Assembly (NCBI GenBank): GCA_964440495.1
Contig: CAYTSD010000010.1
Span: 1-44,143, forward strand
Direction: 5' to 3'
Origin: Benthortus sp964440495
GTDB taxonomy: Archaea; Thermoproteota; Nitrososphaeria_A; Caldarchaeales; Wolframiiraptoraceae
DNA length: 44,143 nucleotides
Made by a program: the position numbers and the translations under genes. Of this stretch, positions 1 through 7,842 are shown in pieces (positions within the stretch are counted from its first letter, which is position 1; every line of letters begins with the position of its first letter). Under the pieces are notes generated by a model that made no database searches, had not been told where the DNA came from, and saw only the letters and a program-made list of their open reading frames with translations.

Positions 1-47
1 GTTTTCAGACCTGCTTATAGCAGCAATCTGCATAAATGGTAATAGAC

Positions 48-164
48 TCATTTGCTTGGGTCGGAGCTGGAACCCATGCTTTCTTTAAACTGTTTATGCA
101 GCTTCTTATAATATTCGTCAACAAGACTGCTAATATCTGCATTCTCATAATAAGCTTTACGCAT
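48..164 (-). CDS. possible small protein or gene remnant (38 aa)
   Basis: This short reading frame runs from ATG at 164 to TGA at 48-50. The peptide is rich in Lys, Glu and Tyr (for example RKAYYENADISSLVDEYYKK) and reads like an amphipathic helical protein. The opposite strand over the same bases gives a hydrophobic, Phe/Cys-rich peptide typical of antisense to a Lys/Glu-rich gene. Stop codons lie just upstream in frame, so if it is the end of a longer gene the rest has been lost. A TATA-like GATAAAAA (minus strand, 187-180) lies about 20 bases upstream. I do not recognise the family. It may be a real small protein, a fragment, or chance. Confidence 0.3.
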   Translation of the reverse strand: MRKAYYENADISSLVDEYYKKLHKQFKESMGSSSDPSK

Positions 165-179
165 CAATCGTTCAGCATG

Positions 180-187
180 TTTTTATC
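180..187 (+). promoter_or_regulatory. TATA-like box before the exported protein gene
   Basis: TTTTTATC is centred about 26 bases before the ATG at 210. That is the spacing expected for a leaderless archaeal transcript and supports the start at 210 over in-frame ATGs further upstream. Confidence 0.4.
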
Positions 188-209
188 AACACAGCTCTAC
201 GTATCTGAC

Positions 210-1682
210 ATGAAACTGAAGGAATCATTAGCGATAATCGCCATAGGCTTGATAATAGGATCCCTCCTAACCCTAGCCATCCTTAACCTCCAGCAGATCC
301 AAGAATCTTTTCAGAACCTTCCTGAGGACTGTCTCAGCTGCGAGATCCCAGCGAGCATCCAAGAAAAAACCCAGCCAAGTATACCGCGGATAGAGGAGTT
401 CAAGGCGGAATATTCGAGGAAGAGGTGGATGGGATACGATGTCTTCAAAGCTCATGAGTACTATGTAAGGGCTTTGGACGCCTATAAGCGTGAGGAGAGG
501 GATGAGGCTGTCAAGCTCTTTGAGAAGGCGGTTGAAGCCTTAAAGAAGGCCGATCTACTCCCAAGCCTTCCAAAGAGAGACTGGGAGATAACGGATAGTA
601 ACATCATGGTAGATTATGTCCCAACGCCCCACGACTTCGTCCCACTCGGATCAATTTATGTGAGAAGCGAGAACGGTTACGTAGCATATCCATCGAATGA
701 GCCCAAGTGGAAGCTGAGCTGCTTCATCTACGTCGCCTATGGGGAATCGGAGGATGGAGATATATTCGTTTATCATGGGAGGCTCCCATTCACCGGAGAA
801 GGCCCTCATAGACCTAGGATCTGGCTGAATGATAAGTGGATCTATCCATTTCCAACCTTCTACTCTCCAATGTACTATGATGAGGAGGAGGTTATGGTCT
901 ACAACTATGACGCCTCCCACAGATATATCCAAACCCTGACCTACGATCATGAGAAGAGATTATGGATCCATGAGGTAAAGCCGATTGAAGGAGATGGGCC
1001 GAGATTGAAGATAACTGGGAAGGCGATGGGGAAGACTTTCTGGATGGGTAGATGGGATGGTCCATTCATAATACATGGAATAACCTTCAACAAGAAGGAC
1101 ATCGACATCTGGGGAGGATTCTGGGATATAGGGGAGATGACAGCGGAACTCATCCTAAATGGGAAACGATACGTGTTCAAGGGAAGCTTCCTATTCGATA
1201 GGGCGAGCCACCTAACATACTACTACGACTCCGCTAAGGAAGGTGGGGCTGGAGCTCCATTAGAGTTCTCATGCTTCTACCTCTGCCAAGACGAGTTCTG
1301 CCTAGCAGTCGCCCACACGGATAATCCATCCCCATTCAACCCTCCGGTAAGCCCCCAGCATCAAGCCAGACTAAACCTATTCATGGAGAATCGCTCATAT
1401 CCATTAACGGAGTTTAAGTTCTGGGACGATGGAGGAATTCAGCCGAAGATCTTCAACCTAGTTGGGAGATTTGATGGAGGAGAAATAAGGATCGTTGGAG
1501 AGCCGATAAACTATTGGCCTAATCGATGGGGAGTTTCCAAGGGAACTTGGTGGAATCCGGAAGCCTATAGGACTTGGGGTAGGGCGACGATACACTGGAC
1601 CGGGAACATAACCATAAACGGGAAGATAGTCGAGGTAGATGCATACGGCATAGGGGAGTTCACAAGATATAATGAGCGCTAA
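210..1682 (+). CDS. exported or membrane-anchored protein with TPR-like hairpin and large aromatic beta-rich domain
   Basis: A 490-residue protein of unknown function. Residues about 5-26 form one hydrophobic signal-anchor helix after MKLKES. A CxxC pair follows at 41-44. Residues about 78-114 look like a single TPR helical hairpin (AHEYYVRALDAYKREERDEA). The remaining roughly 370 residues are rich in Trp, Tyr, Phe and Gly with alternating beta-strand patterns. They vaguely recall the lipocalin-like carotenoid hydratase (CrtC/AttH) fold, but no catalytic motif is certain. The anchor implies that the large domain lies outside the cell. I chose the ATG at 210 because a TATA-like box sits 26 bases upstream and because the hydrophobic helix then starts near the N terminus. 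The frame stays open back to position 36, but that part looks like antisense of another small frame. A T run follows the gene. Confidence 0.8.
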   Translation: MKLKESLAIIAIGLIIGSLLTLAILNLQQIQESFQNLPEDCLSCEIPASIQEKTQPSIPRIEEFKAEYSRKRWMGYDVFKAHEYYVRALDAYKREERDEAVKLFEKAVEALKKADLLPSLPKRDWEITDSNIMVDYVPTPHDFVPLGSIYVRSENGYVAYPSNEPKWKLSCFIYVAYGESEDGDIFVYHGRLPFTGEGPHRPRIWLNDKWIYPFPTFYSPMYYDEEEVMVYNYDASHRYIQTLTYDHEKRLWIHEVKPIEGDGPRLKITGKAMGKTFWMGRWDGPFIIHGITFNKKDIDIWGGFWDIGEMTAELILNGKRYVFKGSFLFDRASHLTYYYDSAKEGGAGAPLEFSCFYLCQDEFCLAVAHTDNPSPFNPPVSPQHQARLNLFMENRSYPLTEFKFWDDGGIQPKIFNLVGRFDGGEIRIVGEPINYWPNRWGVSKGTWWNPEAYRTWGRATIHWTGNITINGKIVEVDAYGIGEFTRYNER

Positions 1683-1715
1683 CTGGCTAAAGCGAATAGA
1701 TTAACCCATCCATCA

Positions 1716-1721
1716 TTTTTT
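1716..1721 (+). terminator. oligo-T terminator after the exported protein gene
   Basis: A TTTTTT run lies 34 bases after the stop codon, with no strong hairpin before it, as is usual for archaeal intrinsic termination. Confidence 0.35.
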
Positions 1722-1795
1722 GCTTAGACGAACCCTTAAACTAGGAATTCAGCTCAATAAGCTCCTCATAGGATTTTGAGGATGTGAGGAGAATC

Positions 1796-1854
1796 GGGGT
1801 CAGCGCTCAAGATCCCAATCACCAGATTCAGCCTGGTCAGACACGTCATCCCCC
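1796..1854 (-). ncRNA. C/D box guide sRNA
   Basis: Read on the minus strand, the elements are in the order of an archaeal 2'-O-methylation guide. C box GGGATGA (1852-1846, one mismatch to RTGATGA) is followed by a 14-base guide, D' box CTGA (1831-1828), a 5-base spacer, C' box GTGATTG (1822-1816, degenerate), a 12-base guide GGATCTTGAGCG and D box CTGA (1803-1800). G residues before C and CCCC after D could form the terminal stem. A TATA element at 1877-1885 lies about 26 bases upstream of the predicted 5' end. Such RNAs bind L7Ae, Nop5 and fibrillarin. The rRNA or tRNA targets are not identified. Confidence 0.6.
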
Positions 1855-1876
1855 TACTTAAGCCCTTTTTTAGCCT

Positions 1877-1885
1877 TATTTAATT
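1877..1885. promoter_or_regulatory. TATA element between the sRNA and the UPF0201 gene
   Basis: TTATTTAAT reads as a TATA box on both strands. On the minus strand it predicts a transcript start near 1855, which coincides with the 5' end of the C/D RNA. On the plus strand it predicts a start near 1907, upstream of the GTG chosen for the UPF0201 gene. Confidence 0.5.
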
Positions 1886-1937
1886 CTTGTCACTGTATAG
1901 GGTTATCTCTAACCATTTCCATGGGTTTGACGTGGAT

Positions 1938-2321
1938 GTGAGGGTTTGGGTTGAGGCTGAGGTTTATCCGACGGAGAGCGCTGAGAAGGTTCTCTACGCT
2001 GTTAGGAGGATCTTCCCTGAGATAGGTGCGGAGATTAAGTGGCTTGATGGCTCGGCTTTGGTGAAGGGTTATGGTGAGGGGTTGAAGGTTTTGGAGCGGT
2101 TGAAGAGGCTTATAAAGTCGAGGAGGATTAGAGCTGCGGCCCGTGGAATACTTAAGGCATCGGTTCAGGAGGGTGGCTTGATTTTTTACCTGAATAAGCA
2201 GGCGGCGTATGCTGGGAAGGCGGCTTTCACGGAGCCCTATGGAGAGTCTCCTCTTCCACCGATAAAGGTTAGGGTTGAGACCGATAATCTTGAAGAGCTT
2301 ATCAGCTGGCTCACCGAGTAG
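1938..2321 (+). CDS. UPF0201 family protein
   Basis: This is a member of the archaeal UPF0201 family (COG1931), small proteins of unknown role thought to resemble an RNA-binding fold. The hallmarks are visible: the N-terminal strand RVWVEAEVYPTES, a following EKVLYAVRRIFPE helix, and the LNKQAAYAGKAAF motif near residue 90, then a C-terminal IKVRVETDN strand and helix. The frame is open from a TTG at 1887. I chose GTG 1938 because family members begin directly with this strand and because the TATA at 1877-1885 lies only 2-10 bases before the TTG. The gene overlaps the convergent rnz by 11 bp. Confidence 0.85.
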   Translation: MRVWVEAEVYPTESAEKVLYAVRRIFPEIGAEIKWLDGSALVKGYGEGLKVLERLKRLIKSRRIRAAARGILKASVQEGGLIFYLNKQAAYAGKAAFTEPYGESPLPPIKVRVETDNLEELISWLTE

Positions 2322-3246
2322 GTTGCTCCCGACTATATGGAACCTCATAGCTTTTGAGGTCTTCAGCTAGATAGGTCTCGGGGAAGATTTTTCTCGCCTC
2401 CTCTAGAAGCTGTTCCTCCCTATCCTCATAACGTGGACTGATGTGGAATAGGTAGAGCCTCCTAACACCTGCCTCAGCAGCTACACGCGCAGCCTGCGTA
2501 ACCGTTGAATGTCCCTCTTCAGCAGCCTCCCTCTCAAACTCTGGGCCGAAGGTTGCGTCATGTATGAGGACGTCGGCGCCGCGTGCAAACTCTATGATTC
2601 TCTCATTCGGCCTCGTGTCACCCGTGTAAACTATTCTTCTTCCAGGTCTTGGGGGGCCGACAGCCTCCTCAGGCCTAATTATTCGTCCACTCCATTCAAC
2701 GGGTTCTCCCCGTTGGAGTCTGCCCCAGAGCGGGCCACGTGGAAGCCCTAGGCCCTCAAGATACTCGACCCTCATCTTCCCAGGCCTATCCTTCTCTCTA
2801 AGCATGTAGGCAAGGGATATTACTGTGTGGTCGGATTCTCTTGCCTCGACGAAATATTCTCTCGACTCATAGGCAACCTCTTCGCCGACTTCCCTAACCT
2901 CTATTGGAAAGTTTATTGCGCCGACGTTTAGACCTACAACTCTTCTAACAAAGTTTATTGTGCCTCTTGGACCTATTATTTTCAGAGGCTCTTTTCTGTC
3001 GAGCATTGAGAGTGTGTAGAGGAGCCCTGGAAGACCTAGAACGTGGTCTCCATGGAGGTGTGTTAGAAAGATTACGAGCTTCCGTTTGAACCCCACCTTT
3101 GCACGCATCATCTGCCTCTGGGTTGATTCTCCACAGTCGAACAGGATTAGTTCGCCTGAGAAGTTTATCGCTATCGCTGGTAGCCCACGTTTAATGCTTG
3201 GAACACCTCCACCTGTTCCCAAGAATGTCAGCCTCATAGTGCTCAA
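2311..3246 (-). CDS. rnz: ribonuclease Z (tRNA 3' processing)
   Basis: This metallo-beta-lactamase fold endonuclease removes 3' trailers from pre-tRNAs before CCA addition; the one tRNA in this window lacks an encoded CCA. The 311-residue length matches short-form RNase Z. The zinc motif THLHGDHVLGLPGLL is near residue 63, the YTGDT motif near 207, a DATFGPE segment near 230 and the HISPRYED motif near 270. It is the last gene of a three-gene operon and overlaps trmG10 by 4 bp (ATGA). At its 3' end it overlaps the convergent UPF0201 gene by 11 bp. Confidence 0.95.
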   Translation of the reverse strand: MSTMRLTFLGTGGGVPSIKRGLPAIAINFSGELILFDCGESTQRQMMRAKVGFKRKLVIFLTHLHGDHVLGLPGLLYTLSMLDRKEPLKIIGPRGTINFVRRVVGLNVGAINFPIEVREVGEEVAYESREYFVEARESDHTVISLAYMLREKDRPGKMRVEYLEGLGLPRGPLWGRLQRGEPVEWSGRIIRPEEAVGPPRPGRRIVYTGDTRPNERIIEFARGADVLIHDATFGPEFEREAAEEGHSTVTQAARVAAEAGVRRLYLFHISPRYEDREEQLLEEARKIFPETYLAEDLKSYEVPYSREQPTR

Positions 3247-4277
3247 GCTAGGACCACCACCTTTCTAACTAAGCTTCCGTGAACTCTAGCTAGATGAGTC
3301 TCTAAAACCTTGAATCCCATCGATGCCGAGGTCTCCTCTATCGGGTACTCTGAGGGCACCGCCATCACTATACGTGCATCATCAACTAGAAACTCGGAAA
3401 CCTTGGAGAGAAAGTCTTCAAGCAGGTTTTCCAGAGAGCTTTCTGGAACTATTGTTGACCTGCCGTAGGGTGGGTCTGTTACAACTCCGTTGAAGCATCT
3501 TCTGAACATGAGGCTTCGGGAGTCGCCTACAACCATGTGCTCGCATCCCGGTAGATAGTGTTTCAAGTTTCTCAATCCTCCTAACGCTATCCACTTCTTA
3601 AGCTCTACACCGTAAACCCTGTAGCCGAGCAGCCCAGCCTCAATCATTATTCCACCGGTTCCAGCGAACGGGTCAAGTATCCTCCCCCCAATACTTACTC
3701 TGGCGAGATTCACCATGCATCTAGCGAAGTCAGGCTGCATCGCAGACGGCAGAGAGAAAGGCCTTCTCCCAGCGGTTCTATCGGTGAAGAACCTTCTAGG
3801 CTTAACGGCTCTGAGGAGGCCTATCCAAGTGCGCTCTGGTTCAGCTACAAAGAATATGGTCTCCTCAGGGGTTTTTAGGTCGACTCTCAGCTTAGGGATT
3901 CTCCTGAGAACCTCGGCGCCTATTCTTCCCTCGAGCCAAGTTTTCCTAATATCTACACCTCCAATCCTCTTCCCCCTAACAGCTATGCTACATCCCGGTG
4001 GGAGAAGTATTCTAAGCAGCTCATAGTCTATGGAGGAGGGTATCTTATCTTCGAGTGTCTCCGAGACCCCGATGAGCCTTGCAGTAAGCTTCGTGTAGGA
4101 TGTGCGCTCAACCGCTTGGACGGCGGCCTGCCTCGAAGTCTCGTAGACGACGACTCTACCACTGCTCAGCTTTAGGGTGGGCTCTGGGTCAAAGATGCTT
4201 AGCACTGCTTCTAGCTCCGCCTTAGGCAGGGTCTCATACTCTCCTGAGAGGAGGAAGAGGTGAGGCTCCCTCATCAC
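3243..4277 (-). CDS. trmG10: tRNA (guanine-N2)-methyltransferase, TrmG10 type
   Basis: This S-adenosylmethionine-dependent enzyme methylates G10 of tRNA to m2G or m22G. It is 344 residues long. An N-terminal THUMP-like half carries the RNA-binding region. A Rossmann methyltransferase half has the SAM-binding motif LDPFAGTGGIMIEAGLLG near residue 200 and the catalytic motif TDPPYGRS near 266. The segment FFTDRTAGRRPF just before the catalytic domain is typical of the archaeal TrmG10/Trm11 family. It sits between prs and rnz with 4-bp overlaps on both sides, so the three are probably co-transcribed; with rnz it forms a tRNA maturation pair. Confidence 0.92.
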   Translation of the reverse strand: MMREPHLFLLSGEYETLPKAELEAVLSIFDPEPTLKLSSGRVVVYETSRQAAVQAVERTSYTKLTARLIGVSETLEDKIPSSIDYELLRILLPPGCSIAVRGKRIGGVDIRKTWLEGRIGAEVLRRIPKLRVDLKTPEETIFFVAEPERTWIGLLRAVKPRRFFTDRTAGRRPFSLPSAMQPDFARCMVNLARVSIGGRILDPFAGTGGIMIEAGLLGYRVYGVELKKWIALGGLRNLKHYLPGCEHMVVGDSRSLMFRRCFNGVVTDPPYGRSTIVPESSLENLLEDFLSKVSEFLVDDARIVMAVPSEYPIEETSASMGFKVLETHLARVHGSLVRKVVVLA

Positions 4278-5140
4278 TTGCTCAAAGCCTCGGCCAAGAC
4301 GCCGGCAACAGTGAACTCCATGTAGTCATTCGGTATTGTGTCGGATGCGATTATTCTCTCAGCTCCAGCGTCTAGAATCTTCTTAGCTGCACCGTCTACT
4401 AGGAGGGCGTGGATGCATGCTGCGTAGACCCTTCTGACCCCCCGACTCTTCAACGCCTTGACGACCTCGACCATCGTCCCGCCAGTGCTTATTATGTCGT
4501 CGACGACTACGGCTGTGTCGGCTGAGACCTCGCCTAGCTCAACTCTCACAACCCCTGTCTCCCTATCCCTCATAGAGCGCGCAAAGGTGTAGTCTGCTCC
4601 GAGAACCCTTGCAACGGAGCTGGCCATATCTTCACCCTTCTTGCCCACCGAGACTATCAACGGCTTCTCAAGCCCTGCCTCGAGGAGATGGGCTGCGAGA
4701 GCGCCCTCAGCCTTAACGTTGACCAACCTTATCGGAGACTCCTCAGCTATCCATGGAGAATGGATGTTAACGGTGTAGACCGAGTCATATCCCGAGGCCC
4801 TGAGGAGGCTGAGAACCGTTAGGATGCTTACAGCCTCTCCTTCCAAGAATCTTTTATCCTGTCTAGCGTAGGCGAGGTAGGGTGCGACAAGCTTTACCGA
4901 GCGTGCTCCAAGCTCTCTAGCGTTATGGGCTATGAGGAAGGCCTGTATCAGGTGTCTGTCCTGCGGGGGATGGCTTCCCTGGACGACCACTAGATCTTCG
5001 CCCTCAACGGATTTGGGGAATCTTATGTAGCTCTCACCGTCTGGGAAGGTTTTCGACTCAACCTTCATGAGCTCGAGGTTCAGTAGGGGAGCCATCTTCT
5101 CGGCAATATACTGGGATGCGGGGCCGGCTACCAGCAACAT
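4274..5140 (-). CDS. prs: ribose-phosphate pyrophosphokinase
   Basis: It makes PRPP from ribose 5-phosphate and ATP for nucleotide, histidine and tryptophan synthesis. The 288-residue length fits the archaeal enzyme. The ATP and metal loops are visible near the middle (YARQDKRFLEGE and NIHSPW), and the PRPP-binding motif VVVDDIISTGGTMVEVVKAL lies near residue 215. The ATG start lies about 31 bases downstream of the TATA element at 5168-5174, so the transcript is nearly leaderless. It is the first gene of the prs-trmG10-rnz operon. Confidence 0.96.
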   Translation of the reverse strand: MLLVAGPASQYIAEKMAPLLNLELMKVESKTFPDGESYIRFPKSVEGEDLVVVQGSHPPQDRHLIQAFLIAHNARELGARSVKLVAPYLAYARQDKRFLEGEAVSILTVLSLLRASGYDSVYTVNIHSPWIAEESPIRLVNVKAEGALAAHLLEAGLEKPLIVSVGKKGEDMASSVARVLGADYTFARSMRDRETGVVRVELGEVSADTAVVVDDIISTGGTMVEVVKALKSRGVRRVYAACIHALLVDGAAKKILDAGAERIIASDTIPNDYMEFTVAGVLAEALSK

Positions 5141-5167
5141 TGCGTCTAGAATTGCGCTAACGGTTGG

Positions 5168-5174
5168 TTAAATA
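5168..5174. promoter_or_regulatory. TATA element shared by prs and the phosphatase gene
   Basis: TTAAATA in a GC-rich surrounding lies 28 bases before the prs ATG on the minus strand. On the plus strand it predicts transcription from about 5197, just before the TTG start of the phosphatase. It is the only TATA-like element between the two divergent genes. Confidence 0.5.
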
Positions 5175-5210
5175 GTGTGTATCTCTTTTGGGGTGTTGCG
5201 GGGTGAGGGG

Positions 5211-5708
5211 TTGGCGAGCTTCGTAGGCGACTTCTATAGGAGGGTTAGGGCTCTGGTATCTGAGAGGCCGAGTAGGTTTAGCTGGCTTGACGACGACATC
5301 GCTGGCTCTGGGAAGCCTATGAGCCTCGAGCAGCTCCGCTGGGTCAAGGAGAGGGGGGTAACAATGATAGTCTCGCTCACGGAGACCCCGCTGCCCCAGG
5401 AGTGGGTCAGAGACCTCGGACTCCGATACCTCCATGAACCCGTAAGAGACCACTCGGCGCCTTCTCCCGAGAAGCTTCAGAGAATAGTTGACGCGATGCT
5501 CGATGAGATTAGGCGGGGTGGGAAGGTTCTCGTCCACTGCGCTGGAGGGGTAGGCAGAACCGGAACCGTTCTAGCGGCCTATCTCATCGCTAAGAAGGGG
5601 TTGAAGCCTGAGGACGCGGTAAATCTTGTCAGACAGAAGAGACCCGGCTCGATTGAGCCTGCCCAGGAGTGGTCTGTCTATGAGTTTTACCGCCGCTACC
5701 GGGGCTAG
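5211..5708 (+). CDS. dual-specificity/tyrosine phosphatase family protein
   Basis: This is a compact cysteine phosphatase of about 165 residues. The signature P-loop VHCAGGVGRTGT (Cys nucleophile and Arg of HCxxGxxRT) is near residue 108, and the general-acid loop is probably HEPVRDHSAPS near residue 78. The substrate is unknown; archaeal members act on phospho-proteins or small phospho-compounds. The frame is open from GTG 5175, but that codon abuts the TATA box. I chose TTG 5211, which has a GGTGAGG ribosome binding site directly before it. The gene ends in a 4-bp convergent overlap with hel308. Confidence 0.88.
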   Translation: MASFVGDFYRRVRALVSERPSRFSWLDDDIAGSGKPMSLEQLRWVKERGVTMIVSLTETPLPQEWVRDLGLRYLHEPVRDHSAPSPEKLQRIVDAMLDEIRRGGKVLVHCAGGVGRTGTVLAAYLIAKKGLKPEDAVNLVRQKRPGSIEPAQEWSVYEFYRRYRG

Positions 5709-7840
5709 AGGCTCTCCTTTATCCTCTCAGCAAGCTTAGGCCCTATACCAGCTATCCTCATGAGCTCTTCGACTGGAGCAGCTCTAAGCTTCTCGAGGGA
5801 TGTGTAGCCTGAGCGGTAGAGAGCCCTCGCCCTCACCCTCCCTATCCCCCTCAGCCTGACCAGTGGGAGAAGCTCCTCCCTGACACCGTGCCTCAGCCTC
5901 TCGCTTAGAAGCTCATAGGAAGCAACATAGGCTCCGTAGCCTGCGATTTTAGCTATCTGGGATGCTGCGTAGGCTATCCAGCTCGCCCTCTCCCGGAGGG
6001 CTGCGAGGTCTCCAGGCTGGACACCGTATCTCTCGTAGAGCTCAGCCTCTGGAACCTCCTCTATCCACGCCTCCAAGACTAGAGCTGTCCTAAAGGCCTT
6101 GAAGTAGTCCTCGTAGTAGTCTTCGTCGGGCTCGGGCGGTGGAAGCATCATTCCAGGAAGCCTGCGGCTAAGCTCCTCCTCTAGGAGGCCTCGGCCAAGC
6201 CTCTTCATAGGTATCGTTGGAACATCTGGGGTGAGGGCCAATGCGTGGATGAGGCCGAAGCTGCTCGGCTTCGCCGCCCCCCTCTCAAATATCTCGAGGA
6301 GCGTTAGGGCTGTGAGCGGGTCTATGTAGAGTTGGGCAACCCTCCTCCCAAGCCTCGTGGCCTCTATCCTCTCTCCAGCAGGCTTGAGGAACCCTGCGGA
6401 GCTTAGAAATCCCAAAGCCTCCCAGACAAGGTTTTCGATGACGCGGCTTCCATAGACATGGGAGAGGAGGGTCTCGTCAAAGAACCTCATAACCTCCCCA
6501 ACGCTGCCAGCCTCACCCGTAGCTATGAGCGCTAGGACATGCATGCGGAGATGCCTCTCCGATGCAAGCTTTGAGGAGATACGTTCAGGCTCGCCTCTGA
6601 CATACTTGTCCATGATATACTCCTTCTCATCCCTCCTCCTAGCGATGGTTAGAGCGTAGCCAACCCTATCGTATCCAGGTCTCCCAGCCCTCCCACAAAA
6701 CTGCTTATACTCTAGGACGGGTATCGGGTAGTATCCTTGTCCAACCGAGTAGCGTCTTATCTCCGTTACCAAGACTAGGCGTGCTGGGAGGTTTACGCCG
6801 GCCGCGAGTGTAGGGGTGGCTGCAACAGCCTTTAAGACTCTAGACCTGAACGCCTCCTCGATTATTCGGCGCTGGGTGTAGGAGAGGCCTGCGTGATGGA
6901 AGGCCGCGCCAGCCGCAACCAACTCGGCCAAGGTCTCGGTGAAGGCGCTCCGCTCCTCGGCCAATAGCTCACCAGCATAGGATTCAAGCCTCTCCCTCTC
7001 CTCCTCTCCAAGGAATCCAAGCCTCCTCGAGAAAGCTTGAGCAAGCTTCACCGCATATTGTTCAGCCCTCCTCCTAGTCGAGGCAAAGACCAGGGCTTGA
7101 CCACCCTCAGCCACAGTGTTGAGAACGGCGTTCACAATCACGTTTCTATCCATTACGGGGAGCTCTGCAACCTCTCCATCAGCGAACTCCACCCTATTAC
7201 CCATCAAGACTCCTTCACGGAGGGGGACAGGCCTCCAATCCGATGAAACCATCTTCCCCCCAATCCACTCCGCAAGCTCCCATGCGTTGCTTATCGTTGC
7301 GCTCAGCCCTAGAATCTGGGCGCGGGGAAGCCTCCTCCTAAGCCTCGTGGCAACCATCTCGAGGGTTGGGCCACGGTCTGGGTCTCCCAGCACGTGAAGC
7401 TCGTCAAGGACTATGAGTGTGACGTCGTCTATCCATTCAGCCCTGTGGCGGAGGAGGCTGTCGGCCTTCTCGTTGGTGGCGATTATTACGTCATAGTTTG
7501 CGAGCCAGGGGTCGCTTGAGTCATAGTCGCCTGTCGAGGCCGCGGCCCTAAACCTTGAACCCTTGCATAGAGTCTCCCTGACGTCGCTGAGCTTCTCGGA
7601 GGCCAAGGCTCTAAGCGGGACTAGGTAGAGGACTTTCCCACCCATCTCGAGGTGGCGGGATGCTGCTAGGAGGGCGACGAGGGTCTTCCCCGAGGCTGTA
7701 GGGGTTGCGAGAACGAGGTTCTCTCCGCTGAGCGCGCCAGCTTCTATCGCCTCAGCCTGAGGAGGATAGAGCTTGCTAATCCCCAGCTCTAGGAGATTAT
7801 GTTTAAGGAAGTCTGGGATAGGGAGTTCTTGGATAAGCAT
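5705..7840 (-). CDS. hel308: ATP-dependent DNA helicase Hel308
   Basis: This is a superfamily 2 helicase that unwinds lagging-strand structures at stalled forks and takes part in recombination. It is 711 residues long, normal for the family. Visible in order are the Q-motif region, Walker A (TPTASGKTLVALLA), DELH box, the HHAGLSYTQRR motif, motif VI QFCGRAGRPGYD, the winged-helix and ratchet domain, and a C-terminal helix-hairpin-helix (IGRVRARALYRSGY and IAGIGPKLAERI). It starts two bases after the mcm stop and is the third gene of gins23-mcm-hel308. At its 3' end it shares a CTAG with the stop of the phosphatase. Confidence 0.97.
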   Translation of the reverse strand: MLIQELPIPDFLKHNLLELGISKLYPPQAEAIEAGALSGENLVLATPTASGKTLVALLAASRHLEMGGKVLYLVPLRALASEKLSDVRETLCKGSRFRAAASTGDYDSSDPWLANYDVIIATNEKADSLLRHRAEWIDDVTLIVLDELHVLGDPDRGPTLEMVATRLRRRLPRAQILGLSATISNAWELAEWIGGKMVSSDWRPVPLREGVLMGNRVEFADGEVAELPVMDRNVIVNAVLNTVAEGGQALVFASTRRRAEQYAVKLAQAFSRRLGFLGEEERERLESYAGELLAEERSAFTETLAELVAAGAAFHHAGLSYTQRRIIEEAFRSRVLKAVAATPTLAAGVNLPARLVLVTEIRRYSVGQGYYPIPVLEYKQFCGRAGRPGYDRVGYALTIARRRDEKEYIMDKYVRGEPERISSKLASERHLRMHVLALIATGEAGSVGEVMRFFDETLLSHVYGSRVIENLVWEALGFLSSAGFLKPAGERIEATRLGRRVAQLYIDPLTALTLLEIFERGAAKPSSFGLIHALALTPDVPTIPMKRLGRGLLEEELSRRLPGMMLPPPEPDEDYYEDYFKAFRTALVLEAWIEEVPEAELYERYGVQPGDLAALRERASWIAYAASQIAKIAGYGAYVASYELLSERLRHGVREELLPLVRLRGIGRVRARALYRSGYTSLEKLRAAPVEELMRIAGIGPKLAERIKESL

Positions 7841-7842
7841 CT

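Noticed and set aside
36..209. N-terminal extension of the exported protein to the first in-frame ATG
   Set aside because: The extension looks like antisense of a Lys/Glu-rich frame, and a TATA-like box sits within it at leaderless distance from the ATG at 210.
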